Part shown: positions 7,599 through 13,951 of the stretch, piece by piece | How the letters are laid out: each line of letters opens with the position of its first letter | How positions within the stretch are numbered: position 1 is the first letter of the stretch | From: an uncultured Bacteriovorax sp. | GTDB lineage: Bacteria > Bdellovibrionota > Bacteriovoracia > Bacteriovoracales > Bacteriovoracaceae | NCBI GenBank assembly: GCA_946480715.1 | Contig: CAMLKK010000047.1 | Coordinates: forward strand, 1 to 17,128 | DNA: 17,128 nucleotides | Reading direction: 5' to 3' | The notes under the pieces: model-generated | Told to the model about the DNA's origin: nothing | Database searches by the model: none | Seen by the model: the letters and a program-made list of their open reading frames with translations, nothing else | Made by a program: the position numbers and the translations under genes

Positions 7599-7640
7599 CA
7601 ACACACTTGTGTGGACTAAGCGTCCCACAAGTGTATTGAA
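7599..7640. repeat. palindromic repeat copy R3
   Basis: The left arm AACACACTTGTGTGGAC (7600-7616) pairs with the right arm GTCCCACAAGTGTATT (7622-7637) with one mismatch and one bulged base. The loop is about 5 bases. This gives a strong cruciform or RNA hairpin. No T tract follows on either strand, so it is not a standard terminator. Confidence 0.85.
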
Positions 7641-7738
7641 ATTCTTCTGAGTAGTTTAGGTCTTGGTAAAGTTTTTTTAATCGCCGGAAGTTGCACTAGC
7701 AATTTAAAGTCAAGTTTGAACATGAGATGCTTCTACAT

Positions 7739-7894
7739 TTATTTTTTCCCAAATTTCAAAGCTAGATATCTCAATATCAATAAATAAATGATGCAAAATG
7801 AGAAAAAAACAGGGGGAGGCATTGCAGTCTTCAAAAGACTATAAGACAATCCTAAAATAGATACTCCAATGAGATAGATATAGTTTATTTTCAA
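7739..7894 (-). CDS. 51-residue membrane protein directly after the Rhs fragment
   Basis: A TTG at 7894-7892 follows the TAA stop of the Rhs fragment without a gap, and an open frame of 51 codons follows to a TAA at 7741-7739. The upstream GGGAAAAAA can serve as a ribosome site. The product has two hydrophobic segments (about 5-21 and 28-46) split by TAMPPP, and a basic C-terminus (LKFGKK). Its position right after an Rhs tip is that of a cognate immunity gene. It is short, uses a rare start, and sits behind a broken toxin gene, so it may be a relic. There is no recognisable family. Confidence 0.5.
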   Translation of the reverse strand: MKINYIYLIGVSILGLSYSLLKTAMPPPVFFSFCIIYLLILRYLALKFGKK

Positions 7895-8914
7895 TTATTT
7901 TTTCCCGCAATTGTTTGCTGATTTACCTAACGCTTTCAATCCTTGAAAAGCTGCTTGAGTTGAAACTTGATCCAAAATTTTAGATTTATGCCCGCCTATT
8001 CTTCCTTTTAATTTTCCTAATCTATTTGCCGTTCTCGCAGAACCTAGTTGTTTAGAAAGAGCATTAATGGCCCTACCAGATTTTATAGAATTTTTACCAA
8101 CGCTCAATAAACCTGGACTGAAAGCTCCTACGGCTGCAGAAACCCCCACATCCCACCAATCATAATTACCAGCATCAAAAACATCGCTGCCACTTTGATA
8201 ATTTGAGTATCTTGCAGCCCAATTTCAACTCCGGCTCCAAAAATCGCACCAACCAAACCAGATTCCCCAGCGGGATCTATGTGGTTTATAGGATCTTGAT
8301 AAACAAAACTGTATAGGTTTTCATCATCTCCTTCAAATTGTATCGGGTCTTTTGATATCCATCGACCAAATTGCGCGTCATAATCCCTAGCCCCGAATTT
8401 AACCAAAAGAGTATCATGATCATACAATCCACCAGCAAACCCAAACGGCTGAAAACCAGGATTAGTATCTTCTAAAACTTCTCCCCAATCAGAATAACGC
8501 ATTTTTTGTTTTACTTCACCTGTTTCACTATCAACAACTAAGTTAACAGATCCACGTTGATCTTTAATGAACATGAACTTACGCCCATCCTTCACCATGT
8601 ATTCAGGAGAATTCACACCTTCTGCATACACAAAACGAGCTTTTACATTGTTGTTTTGATCAAGCTCTGCGATCAATCGCAATTGATCTTCCCAAACGTA
8701 GCGACTCAAAAAATTGCCATTTACAATTTTAACTGAGCGTCTATTTCTTGGGTCAACGTGATACTGAACTCCCTTACCTGGCATATAAACAGCAACTAAG
8801 TTACCTAGAGAATCGTAGTTGAAATTCGTCACTTGACCATGAGTCGTCTTAGAAGCAACTTCACCATTAGCGTTGTACGAGAATGTTGTATCGTTATATT
8901 TTTAACAATCGATC
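7895..8914 (-). pseudogene. Rhs C-terminal fragment A, 5'-truncated with two frameshifts
   Basis: Homology to Rhs core starts at 8914, exactly at the edge of repeat R4, and reads DRLLK, then after one extra A (about 8897-8903) YNDTTFSYNANGE, and continues to the core end SKDPIQFEG and HIDPAGE. It matches fragment B (12689-13951) through this part. After DPAGE the tip is unrelated: GLVGAIFGAGVEIG, then a second frameshift near 8217-8222, then ARYSNYQ and DYDWWDVGVSAAVGAFSPG, and a basic helical end with ANRLGKLKGRIGGHKSKIL, stopping at 7895. The sequence around DWWDVGVSAA is common as a pre-toxin linker in Rhs-type proteins. The final part is too short to assign to a toxin family. It has no start of its own and two broken frames. 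Confidence 0.82.
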
Positions 8915-8960
8915 AACACACTTGTGTGAACTATGAGCGTCCCGAAAAGTGTGTTGGAAC
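8914..8960. repeat. palindromic repeat copy R4
   Basis: The left arm CAACACACTT (8914-8923) pairs with AAGTGTGTTG (8948-8957). The middle holds GTGTGAACTATGAGCGTCCCG. On the outside it shares GGAACTAAAACATT with R6, so the similarity to R6 extends past the palindrome on the side of the preceding gene block only. On the other side Rhs fragment A begins at once. Confidence 0.88.
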
Positions 8961-8998
8961 TAAAACATTCTATTTGCTATATTGGCCTTTAACGCTCG

Positions 8999-9595
8999 CT
9001 AGTTATCGTTTATCTTGCCTAAATGTTTTAAATAATTAAATAACTTCTGCAAGTATCCTCGATTCTCTCTAATTGGTATTGAAAACTGTAATTTGAATTC
9101 ATTAATTGTTTCAGTTATTGATCTGTTAAGATATTCACTCACAATAGATTCTTTTCCAATTATCAAATCAACGTCCCACTCTAGAACAAAGATCAATGAA
9201 AAATCTGGTGAAATCAACATAACATCTCCCTGATATTTGAAATCATCACTACGCCTACCCAACTCCCTGAAGCAATCGAAATCACAGGGCAAGATATAAA
9301 ATTTTTGCTGTCCCTCGAAGTTTTTATAATTTTGAAAATTTGAAATATAAAACTCTTTGATATTCGATTTCTTAAAAACGTTGATTACTCTGGATAGCTC
9401 TTCATCTTCCAGTCCATTGAAGAAACTATTTCCTACATGTACAACCGGAATCAATTTATTCTGCGACAAAAAATCGAAGTCTAAGTCATAATTCCAGTAA
9501 TCATCCTCACTTTTTATTCGACTGAAAATTTTTTTCTCTAATCGCAAAATTTCATCTATTGTTTTTACATCAACTAGCTCTTCAATTTTTTTCAT
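8999..9595 (-). CDS. soluble acidic protein, possible immunity protein
   Basis: The product is 198 residues with no signal peptide and no membrane segment. It has a charged helical N-terminus (MKKIEELVDVKTIDEILR), a mixed middle with YILPCDFDCF (about 100-109), then DVMLISPDFSLIFVLEWD (about 124-141), and a helical C-terminus. The sequence D-V-(h)3-S-P-D followed by a buried strand and an acidic segment is reminiscent of cytosolic immunity proteins of polymorphic toxin systems, but I cannot name the family. It lies just before R4 and the Rhs fragment A. The upstream ribosome site is weak (gaggtcagt). Confidence 0.7.
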   Translation of the reverse strand: MKKIEELVDVKTIDEILRLEKKIFSRIKSEDDYWNYDLDFDFLSQNKLIPVVHVGNSFFNGLEDEELSRVINVFKKSNIKEFYISNFQNYKNFEGQQKFYILPCDFDCFRELGRRSDDFKYQGDVMLISPDFSLIFVLEWDVDLIIGKESIVSEYLNRSITETINEFKLQFSIPIRENRGYLQKLFNYLKHLGKINDN

Positions 9596-9618
9596 ACTGA
9601 CCTCTATATTTCACAAAC

Positions 9619-9640
9619 AATGAATGAGCATTCACTCATT
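9619..9640. terminator. imperfect 22-base palindrome between two array genes
   Basis: The bases at 9619-9640 fold on themselves with one mismatch (outer arms AATGA and TCATT). It is 22 bases downstream of the minus-strand stop at 9662 and is followed by TGTTTG. It may be a weak terminator or an operator for the gene at 9595. Confidence 0.3.
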
Positions 9641-9661
9641 GAACCATTTTGCCCAAGAGCG

Positions 9662-10093
9662 TTAATTTTTACGAAATTTAAGCGATTCTAAATTTTTATC
9701 TATTTCAAATTTTTTGAAATCTTGATGATCAACATCTCTGCTGAAAAAATATTTAATTAAAAAATTATTTTTTCCGATTCTTTCCACTGATTTTAGTTTA
9801 AAAAAGTCTGCACCATTTGGATAAGTCGAATTCGTATTCTTTGCAATAACTAAAATCTTTTTTTTCCCTGACTTGCAATCTATTGCACCAACTTCAGGCT
9901 TTCCATATATAGGACCTGTCGAGAAGAAAAAGACATCATCATTTTCAATATAGTTAACAACGTCGACTAAAACATTTCTTTTCAAAGTTAATTCAACATA
10001 GCCCCCATCTTTAATTTTTTTTTCAAAATCACATGAGGCTTCCGAATTTCGAAAATATAATATTGATAAAATTATCAACATGGTACTTTTCAT
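9662..10093 (-). CDS. exported protein of unknown function
   Basis: The product is 143 residues. The N-terminus (MKSTMLIILSILYF then RNSEASC) is a plausible signal peptide. The ribosome site ggga lies 8 bases upstream. The mature part has Cys near its start and one in DCKSGKKK, and is strand-rich (VELTLKRNVLVDVV, DVFFFSTGPIYG). It is the only clearly exported soluble protein of the array. An exported immunity protein would suit a toxin that acts in the periplasm; that is inference. Confidence 0.6.
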   Translation of the reverse strand: MKSTMLIILSILYFRNSEASCDFEKKIKDGGYVELTLKRNVLVDVVNYIENDDVFFFSTGPIYGKPEVGAIDCKSGKKKILVIAKNTNSTYPNGADFFKLKSVERIGKNNFLIKYFFSRDVDHQDFKKFEIDKNLESLKFRKN

Positions 10094-10143
10094 TATTATT
10101 TTCCCATAGGTGTACAGTTTGGATTCCAGTATAAATTAAACTT

Positions 10144-10266
10144 TTAATATTTTTTTGATGAAACTTCATTTAAGCAATTATCCTTTTGCAAATTGTCACC
10201 TTCGGGTTTCATTAAATTCCCCATATAAAGTGCAGTTTTTTCCACTTTGGACCTTATATTGGCCAT
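10144..10266 (-). CDS. possible 40-residue ORF downstream of R5
   Basis: An ATG-started frame of 40 codons fills most of the space between R5 and the gene at 10093. It starts MANIRSKVEKTALY and ends VSSKKY. It is soluble and charged. The ribosome site is unconvincing (GGAG too far upstream). It could equally be a chance frame or the remnant of a larger gene. Confidence 0.22.
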   Translation of the reverse strand: MANIRSKVEKTALYMGNLMKPEGDNLQKDNCLNEVSSKKY

Positions 10267-10295
10267 TACGATTTACCACTCCATATTTGGCAGTT

Positions 10296-10340
10296 CAAAA
10301 AACTTGCGTAGACAATGAGCGCACCAATAAATGTGGAAAC
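10296..10340. repeat. palindromic repeat copy R5 (decayed)
   Basis: It keeps AACTTGCG, GACAATGAGCGC (10311-10322), CC, and ATGTGGAAAC (10331-10340) in register with R4. Arm pairing is mostly lost. It starts 20 bases after the stop of the pseudopilin-like gene. Confidence 0.6.
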
Positions 10341-10359
10341 TTTTCAGGCCTTTGCTTAT

Positions 10360-10740
10360 TTACGGAAAAACAGTTTTCGAATTTACCAGCATTTCTTCGT
10401 TTAAAGAATTTACAATGTAAAAGTCATTTTCCAATGAAAAATATAAAAAATCTTTCTCTTCAGAATTTTTAGGTATTGCTTCTAGTCTTTCGCTCTGAGG
10501 ATAGCAGTCTTCAACATTCGTGACCAATAATGAACTAAGACCTCTATTTGAGTTAGGATAATGACCGCATTTATTTTTATAATCTATTATTTTATTCTTC
10601 AGAAAATTCATTGCTGCATAATCACTTCTTGCTTTAGTGTCTATAAAGGGTTCGCTGATTTTTTGGACTAATATGAACCCTAGAATCCCACAGCACATAC
10701 CAATTAAAAATGAACTAAAAAACTTTTTTATTTTTTGCAT
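10360..10740 (-). CDS. membrane-anchored protein with a GspG-like (major pseudopilin) domain
   Basis: The product is 126 residues with a basic start, one membrane helix (about 9-27) and then a domain that follows the type II secretion major pseudopilin GspG. A helix DTKARSDYAAMNFLKNKIIDY (34-54) leads to KCGHYPNSNRGLSSLL (57-72), which is the classic Y-x-x-x-x-G-x-YP-x-x-x-x-GL-x-x-LL pattern. A later FLYFSLENDFYIVNS (98-112) corresponds to the final strands. The prepilin peptidase site (G before F, then E at +5) is absent, so it is not processed as a pilin. No other secretion gene is present. It is an orphan, probably with a binding or immunity-type role; that part is inference. The ribosome site agagg is 9 bases upstream. 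Confidence 0.72.
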   Translation of the reverse strand: MQKIKKFFSSFLIGMCCGILGFILVQKISEPFIDTKARSDYAAMNFLKNKIIDYKNKCGHYPNSNRGLSSLLVTNVEDCYPQSERLEAIPKNSEEKDFLYFSLENDFYIVNSLNEEMLVNSKTVFP

Positions 10741-10984
10741 GAATTTAAACCTCTGTAACTTTGTAAGTTCTTGATGTTTTTTAATAGGAAATTGAATGCA
10801 TAATTCTCTATGATCATGTCTATTTTGTACAAGTTAGAACACACGTTACGGAGACACAAAGTTTCACTGGCCATGTGAAACCCAGTCAAAAACCTACAAG
10901 AAAAGGGAATAAACTTGCAATGGCAATGAGAAATCATTTCAGACACCCAAGATGGATCTCAAAACAATACTGATCATTAACCGG

Positions 10985-11203
10985 CTAGTTATTTAAGTAA
11001 AATGCACCAAAACTTAAATTCAATACTACATAACCAATAATAAATGCTATAGAATTTTTTCTCACCTCTTCCCTAAGAATTGAAAAATCTAGTTTCGGAA
11101 AATACATAAAGACTCTTTCTTCAGTACTTTTATATAAGCGAACTATAAAAAAAATAGTAGCGGCTACAGAAGCAAAAATAAAAAACAAGATTATAGTATT
11201 CAT
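10985..11203 (-). CDS. small two-pass membrane protein
   Basis: The product is 72 residues. Hydrophobic segments lie at about 3-22 and 51-69, with a charged loop between (LYKSTEERVFMYFPKLDFSILREEVRK in position 23-49). The ribosome site is poor (agg 16 bases upstream). It belongs to the R6-R5 block together with the zinc-ribbon protein and the pseudopilin-like protein. The family is unknown. The 244 bases downstream of it (10741-10984) hold no credible gene. Confidence 0.55.
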   Translation of the reverse strand: MNTIILFFIFASVAATIFFIVRLYKSTEERVFMYFPKLDFSILREEVRKNSIAFIIGYVVLNLSFGAFYLNN

Positions 11204-11312
11204 ATTTTTCTGGAACCTACATGTACATTTTTAATAATAAAATTGCAGCAACAGAATAAAAAGAGTTTAAAAACCTTGAGGTCAGAATGTACACAGCAAG
11301 CTATTAAAACTT

Positions 11313-11594
11313 CTATTCGCTTTTCAATTTACCTGTTTTTGCAGCAACAAGTATTGATACTAAAAATACTAGGATTAAATATAAAAAATAAAAATTTTCC
11401 AAATGAAAATATATTAGAAGCTGAGAAATTATCATTGATATAAACAGTAACAATACGAAATACGAAGCTATTATTTTTTTATCAAGCTTAACGATGAAAG
11501 CTTTATTGCAGTTTGTACATGTCCACTTATTTTTTAACAGCGACACCATTCTAATTGAATGACTTTCAATGCAGGTGGGGCAATATTTTTTCAT
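11313..11594 (-). CDS. zinc-ribbon plus two-transmembrane protein
   Basis: The open frame begins inside R6 (GTG at 11657), but the ATG at 11594 opens the recognisable domain, giving 93 residues; an ATG at 11612 is also possible. Residues 5-29 form a zinc ribbon, with CPTC (5-8) and CTNC (26-29). Two membrane helices follow (about 43-61 and 68-86) and a basic end (KTGKLKSE). The ribbon faces the cytoplasm if the positive-inside rule holds. Such ribbon-plus-membrane proteins are widespread and poorly understood. As the first gene after R6 it may be an orphan immunity protein. Confidence 0.65.
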   Translation of the reverse strand: MKKYCPTCIESHSIRMVSLLKNKWTCTNCNKAFIVKLDKKIIASYFVLLLFISMIISQLLIYFHLENFYFLYLILVFLVSILVAAKTGKLKSE

Positions 11595-11648
11595 ATCAAG
11601 CTTCACTATCATAAGTGCTCTAATCTTTCCTTCGCAGGATATTTTTAT

Positions 11649-11697
11649 CAAACACACTTATGCGGTACTATCCGCGTCCCGAAAAGTGTGTTGGAAC
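11649..11697. repeat. palindromic repeat copy R6
   Basis: The left arm AACACACTT (11651-11659) pairs with AAGTGTGTT (11684-11692). An inner stem GCGG (11662-11665) pairs with CCGC (11672-11675), so the element folds as a two-step stem. The sequence GCGTCCCG, then AAAAGTGTGTTGGAAC, then TAAAACATT is shared with R4. It starts 20 bases after the stop at 11718. Confidence 0.88.
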
Positions 11698-11717
11698 TAA
11701 AACATTTTATCTTCATA

Positions 11718-11903
11718 TTATCTCAGATCCTGAAAAGATGCGTATAGAAACAATCCTCCAGTTAAAATGAATATTATTCCTAACGAATAGTTTTCTCCTC
11801 GTCCCAAACCGCGTATAACCGATAAAAACAAAATTGAATTCATTTCCAACAACCTAGCTTCGAATTTTCTCATTAAATTGATGAGCATCCAAAAATTTAG
11901 CAT
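11718..11903 (-). CDS. small membrane protein, coupled to the gene before it
   Basis: The ATG at 11903 follows the TGA of the preceding gene by one base, so translation is probably coupled. It encodes 61 residues; an internal ATG (residue 11, MRKFEARLL) is also possible. There are hydrophobic stretches at about 22-30 and 41-57, split by RGLGRGENYS, and the end is YASFQDLR. The two genes would make one membrane-associated pair. I recognise no family. Confidence 0.5.
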   Translation of the reverse strand: MLNFWMLINLMRKFEARLLEMNSILFLSVIRGLGRGENYSLGIIFILTGGLFLYASFQDLR

Positions 11904-11904
11904 C

Positions 11905-12290
11905 TCAATCTAAAAATTCAATTTTGTTAAATTTATTCTTTTTCAATTCCAAATAAGCTTTTGAACCTAGAAAGTTTATATAACGCTTAACACTTCCATC
12001 GGTTTTCATAATAAGAATTTTATTCTTTGTAAAAATAATTTTTTTCACATCATCCATTGATAATCTTCTGGAGAATAAAAAACTTATTACGAAACTGTCT
12101 TCATCTAAACAATAATAAAAATAACGACTATAAAAAGGCAAAAGAACAAGCATTACCAAAGTACTTACTTTGCTAGCAAGAAAACCTTTTTGTAAAATCT
12201 CTTTATCTAATTTTTCGAATGCCAAGCAAAAAAAGTTCACCACAAAACAAAGACGATAAAAGGTATTATCAATCTAAATTTAAACTTCAT
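11905..12290 (-). pseudogene. membrane protein with bacterial-PH-like region, probable frameshift near its start
   Basis: The main open frame (11905-12243) has no good start: only a GTG at 12243 without a ribosome site, and open sequence above it. Just upstream in another frame an ATG at 12290 encodes MKFKFRLIIPFIVFVLW, a good first membrane helix that ends in TGA at the point where the main frame becomes readable. A single-base shift near 12240-12245 would join them into a protein of about 127 residues. The main part has a second membrane helix (VSTLVMLVLLPFYSRYFYY) and then a strand-rich stretch (DSFVISFLFSRRLSMDDVKK, ILIMKTDGSVKRY) with the layout of bacterial PH domains (DUF304-like). The frameshift may be real decay or an assembly error. 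Confidence 0.5.
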
Positions 12291-12380
12291 TTTAAATCAC
12301 ATTACCCAAAATCCATTGCGAAAATGCTCCATAGCTTAGATTAAATTTTATAGATCATCAGTAAAGAGGAAAAATTAAAA

Positions 12381-12674
12381 TCATTTCAACTGGACAACTC
12401 GAATTGCAGGATAATGATCTATCGCAAGTTGCCATGCTATCCAAAAAAAACTTACCAACAGTATGAAAAAGAAAGTAATCAAGCTGCTGTATACATACGA
12501 CTTCAAGTAGGATCTATTTATTTTTTTGTTCATGAACCAAAAAATTAACAGTGAAGTCAAGATTGATGCAATAATTGCAAATAGCATCTGAATATAATTA
12601 AAAAAATATTTTCCAAAATAAAAAACAATCAAACCACATGGATTAAGTATAATTATGAAAGCATATTTCAACAT
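12381..12674 (-). CDS. three-pass membrane protein, candidate immunity protein of Rhs fragment B
   Basis: The longest frame starts with a GTG overlapping the Rhs stop, but the ATG at 12674 (MLKYAF) is 14 bases after the Rhs stop and has an aaagaaag ribosome site, giving 97 residues. Three or four hydrophobic segments are seen: about 4-20, 24-43, 55-79. The C-terminus is short (DHYPAIRVVQLK). The first gene behind an Rhs tip on the same strand is normally its immunity gene, so this is the best candidate for that role. The sequence itself has no recognised immunity family. Confidence 0.62.
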   Translation of the reverse strand: MLKYAFIIILNPCGLIVFYFGKYFFNYIQMLFAIIASILTSLLIFWFMNKKINRSYLKSYVYSSLITFFFILLVSFFWIAWQLAIDHYPAIRVVQLK

Positions 12675-12688
12675 CAGATTCTTTCTTT

Positions 12689-13951
12689 TCACACTCGCCA
12701 CTTTGTTTTAGGAACTCTTGGATCACCCGGTGGGGAGCATTTTGTTGGTAAATCTTTCAAGTCTGGAGCATCCGGTTTATCTTTATCTCGTTTTGGATAA
12801 CGTCTAAATCCCAAATCAACTTGTAAATTTCCTATAATCTCCAAGATTGCATCTATTGCATCCTCTCCATTCGGATCTTTTAGATTCACTGGATCCTGGA
12901 AAACATATCCATAGAGATTAAGATCAGCACCTTCAAACCTTATTGGGTCTTTACTCAACCAACGTCCAATATCCGGATCATAATCTCTCACACCAAACCT
13001 CACCAGCTTCGTCTCTTGATCATACAATCCACCAGCAAATCCAAAAGGCTGAAAACCAGGATTAGTATCTTCCAAAACCTCTCCCCAATCAGAATAGCGC
13101 ATTTTTTGTTTCACTTCACCTGTCTCACTATCCACCACTAAATTAACTGACCCACGTTGATCCTTCACGAACATGAATTTACGTCCGTCTTTAACCATGT
13201 ACTCTGGAGAATTAATACCTTCCGCATACACAAATCTCGATTTCACATTGTTATTTTGGTCCAATTCAGCAACTAATCGCAACTGATCTTGCCAAACATA
13301 GCGACTCATAAAGTTGCCATTTACAATTTTCGCCGACCTTCTATTCTTAGGGTCTACTTGGTATTGAACACTTTTCCCAGGCATATGAACTGCAACTAAA
13401 TTTCCAAGCGTATCATAGTTGTAAGCAGTTTCTTGTCCGTTAGTTGTCTTAGATTGCAGCTCACCATTTGGATTATAGGTAAAGCTAGTATCGTTATATT
13501 TGATCAAACGATCGTGATCATCGTATTGTGCTGTAAATTTTTTATTACCTTCAAATCCACGAATACGATTTCCATTTTTGTCATAAATATAACTTGAAAG
13601 AATAATATTTGAATTTTTGTAAGCTCTGCCTGTCAACCTTCCAGAAAGATCATACGAAATTGTTGTCGCACCAGAACCATCATTTTCTTCTACAATTCTT
13701 CCGAGACGATCCCTTTTGAATTCGCGATAAAATTGCGAATTATTATTAAAACTGAAGTTGATACTTGAAAGTTCACCATAGTTTGAATCATAACTGTACT
13801 TCACTTTAGCTTTATAAAGCTGAAGTTGATCTTGATATCCAAGTTGTGGGTGCCTTGTAATTAATAGTTCACCGGCCTTAGTAATTAAACTGTCGCGATC
13901 ATACTTGTATTCAACCGGATAGAGATGTTCGATAGAGATGTTCCAACACAC
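12689..13951 (-). CDS. Rhs C-terminal fragment B with intact frame, N-terminally truncated
   Basis: The frame has 420 codons and starts with a GTG inside repeat R7; real Rhs-like sequence begins near residue 8 (EHLYPVEYKYDRDS). YD-type repeats are visible: ISYDLSGRLTGR (98-109), YIYDKNGNRIRG (121-132), FTYNPNGEL (157-165), YNYDTLGNLVA (177-187). The core closes with RYVW, RGSVNLVVDSETGEV, then GRWLSKDPIRFEG (329-341) and NLKDPNGE (356-363), the two DPxG-type motifs. The tip is only 58 residues (363-420), is Pro-, Lys- and Asp-rich with one Cys (405), and matches no toxin family I know. Full Rhs proteins are over 1000 residues, so this is a displaced 3' end. It could be expressed only if the GTG is used; AAGGA is just 2 bases before it. 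Confidence 0.85.
   Translation of the reverse strand: MCWNISIEHLYPVEYKYDRDSLITKAGELLITRHPQLGYQDQLQLYKAKVKYSYDSNYGELSSINFSFNNNSQFYREFKRDRLGRIVEENDGSGATTISYDLSGRLTGRAYKNSNIILSSYIYDKNGNRIRGFEGNKKFTAQYDDHDRLIKYNDTSFTYNPNGELQSKTTNGQETAYNYDTLGNLVAVHMPGKSVQYQVDPKNRRSAKIVNGNFMSRYVWQDQLRLVAELDQNNNVKSRFVYAEGINSPEYMVKDGRKFMFVKDQRGSVNLVVDSETGEVKQKMRYSDWGEVLEDTNPGFQPFGFAGGLYDQETKLVRFGVRDYDPDIGRWLSKDPIRFEGADLNLYGYVFQDPVNLKDPNGEDAIDAILEIIGNLQVDLGFRRYPKRDKDKPDAPDLKDLPTKCSPPGDPRVPKTKWRV
13918..13943. repeat. tandem 13-bp duplication at the R7/Rhs joint
   Basis: GATAGAGATGTTC occurs twice without gap (13918-13930 and 13931-13943). The second copy overlaps the outer end of repeat R7 (GTTC). It adds one extra unit to the first codons of the truncated Rhs frame. 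Confidence 0.9.

Noticed and set aside
8833..9039. 68-codon plus-strand frame across R4
   Set aside because: It runs antisense to the Rhs fragment and through the repeat, and has no ribosome site. It is a shadow frame.
10833..10847. GTTAGAACACACGTT, similar to the left arm of R7
   Set aside because: There is no matching right arm and the middle motif is absent. It may be a relic half-copy, but the match is too short to list as a repeat copy.
10728..10946. 72-codon minus-strand frame upstream of the pseudopilin-like gene
   Set aside because: It starts with a GTG without a ribosome site, overlaps the good start at 10740, and its translation is Cys/His-rich without domain character. I treat the region as non-coding.
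11222..11293. TGTACATT and AATGTACA as an inverted pair
   Set aside because: Eight bases separated by 56 in very AT-rich sequence is easily chance, and it does not match the array repeat.
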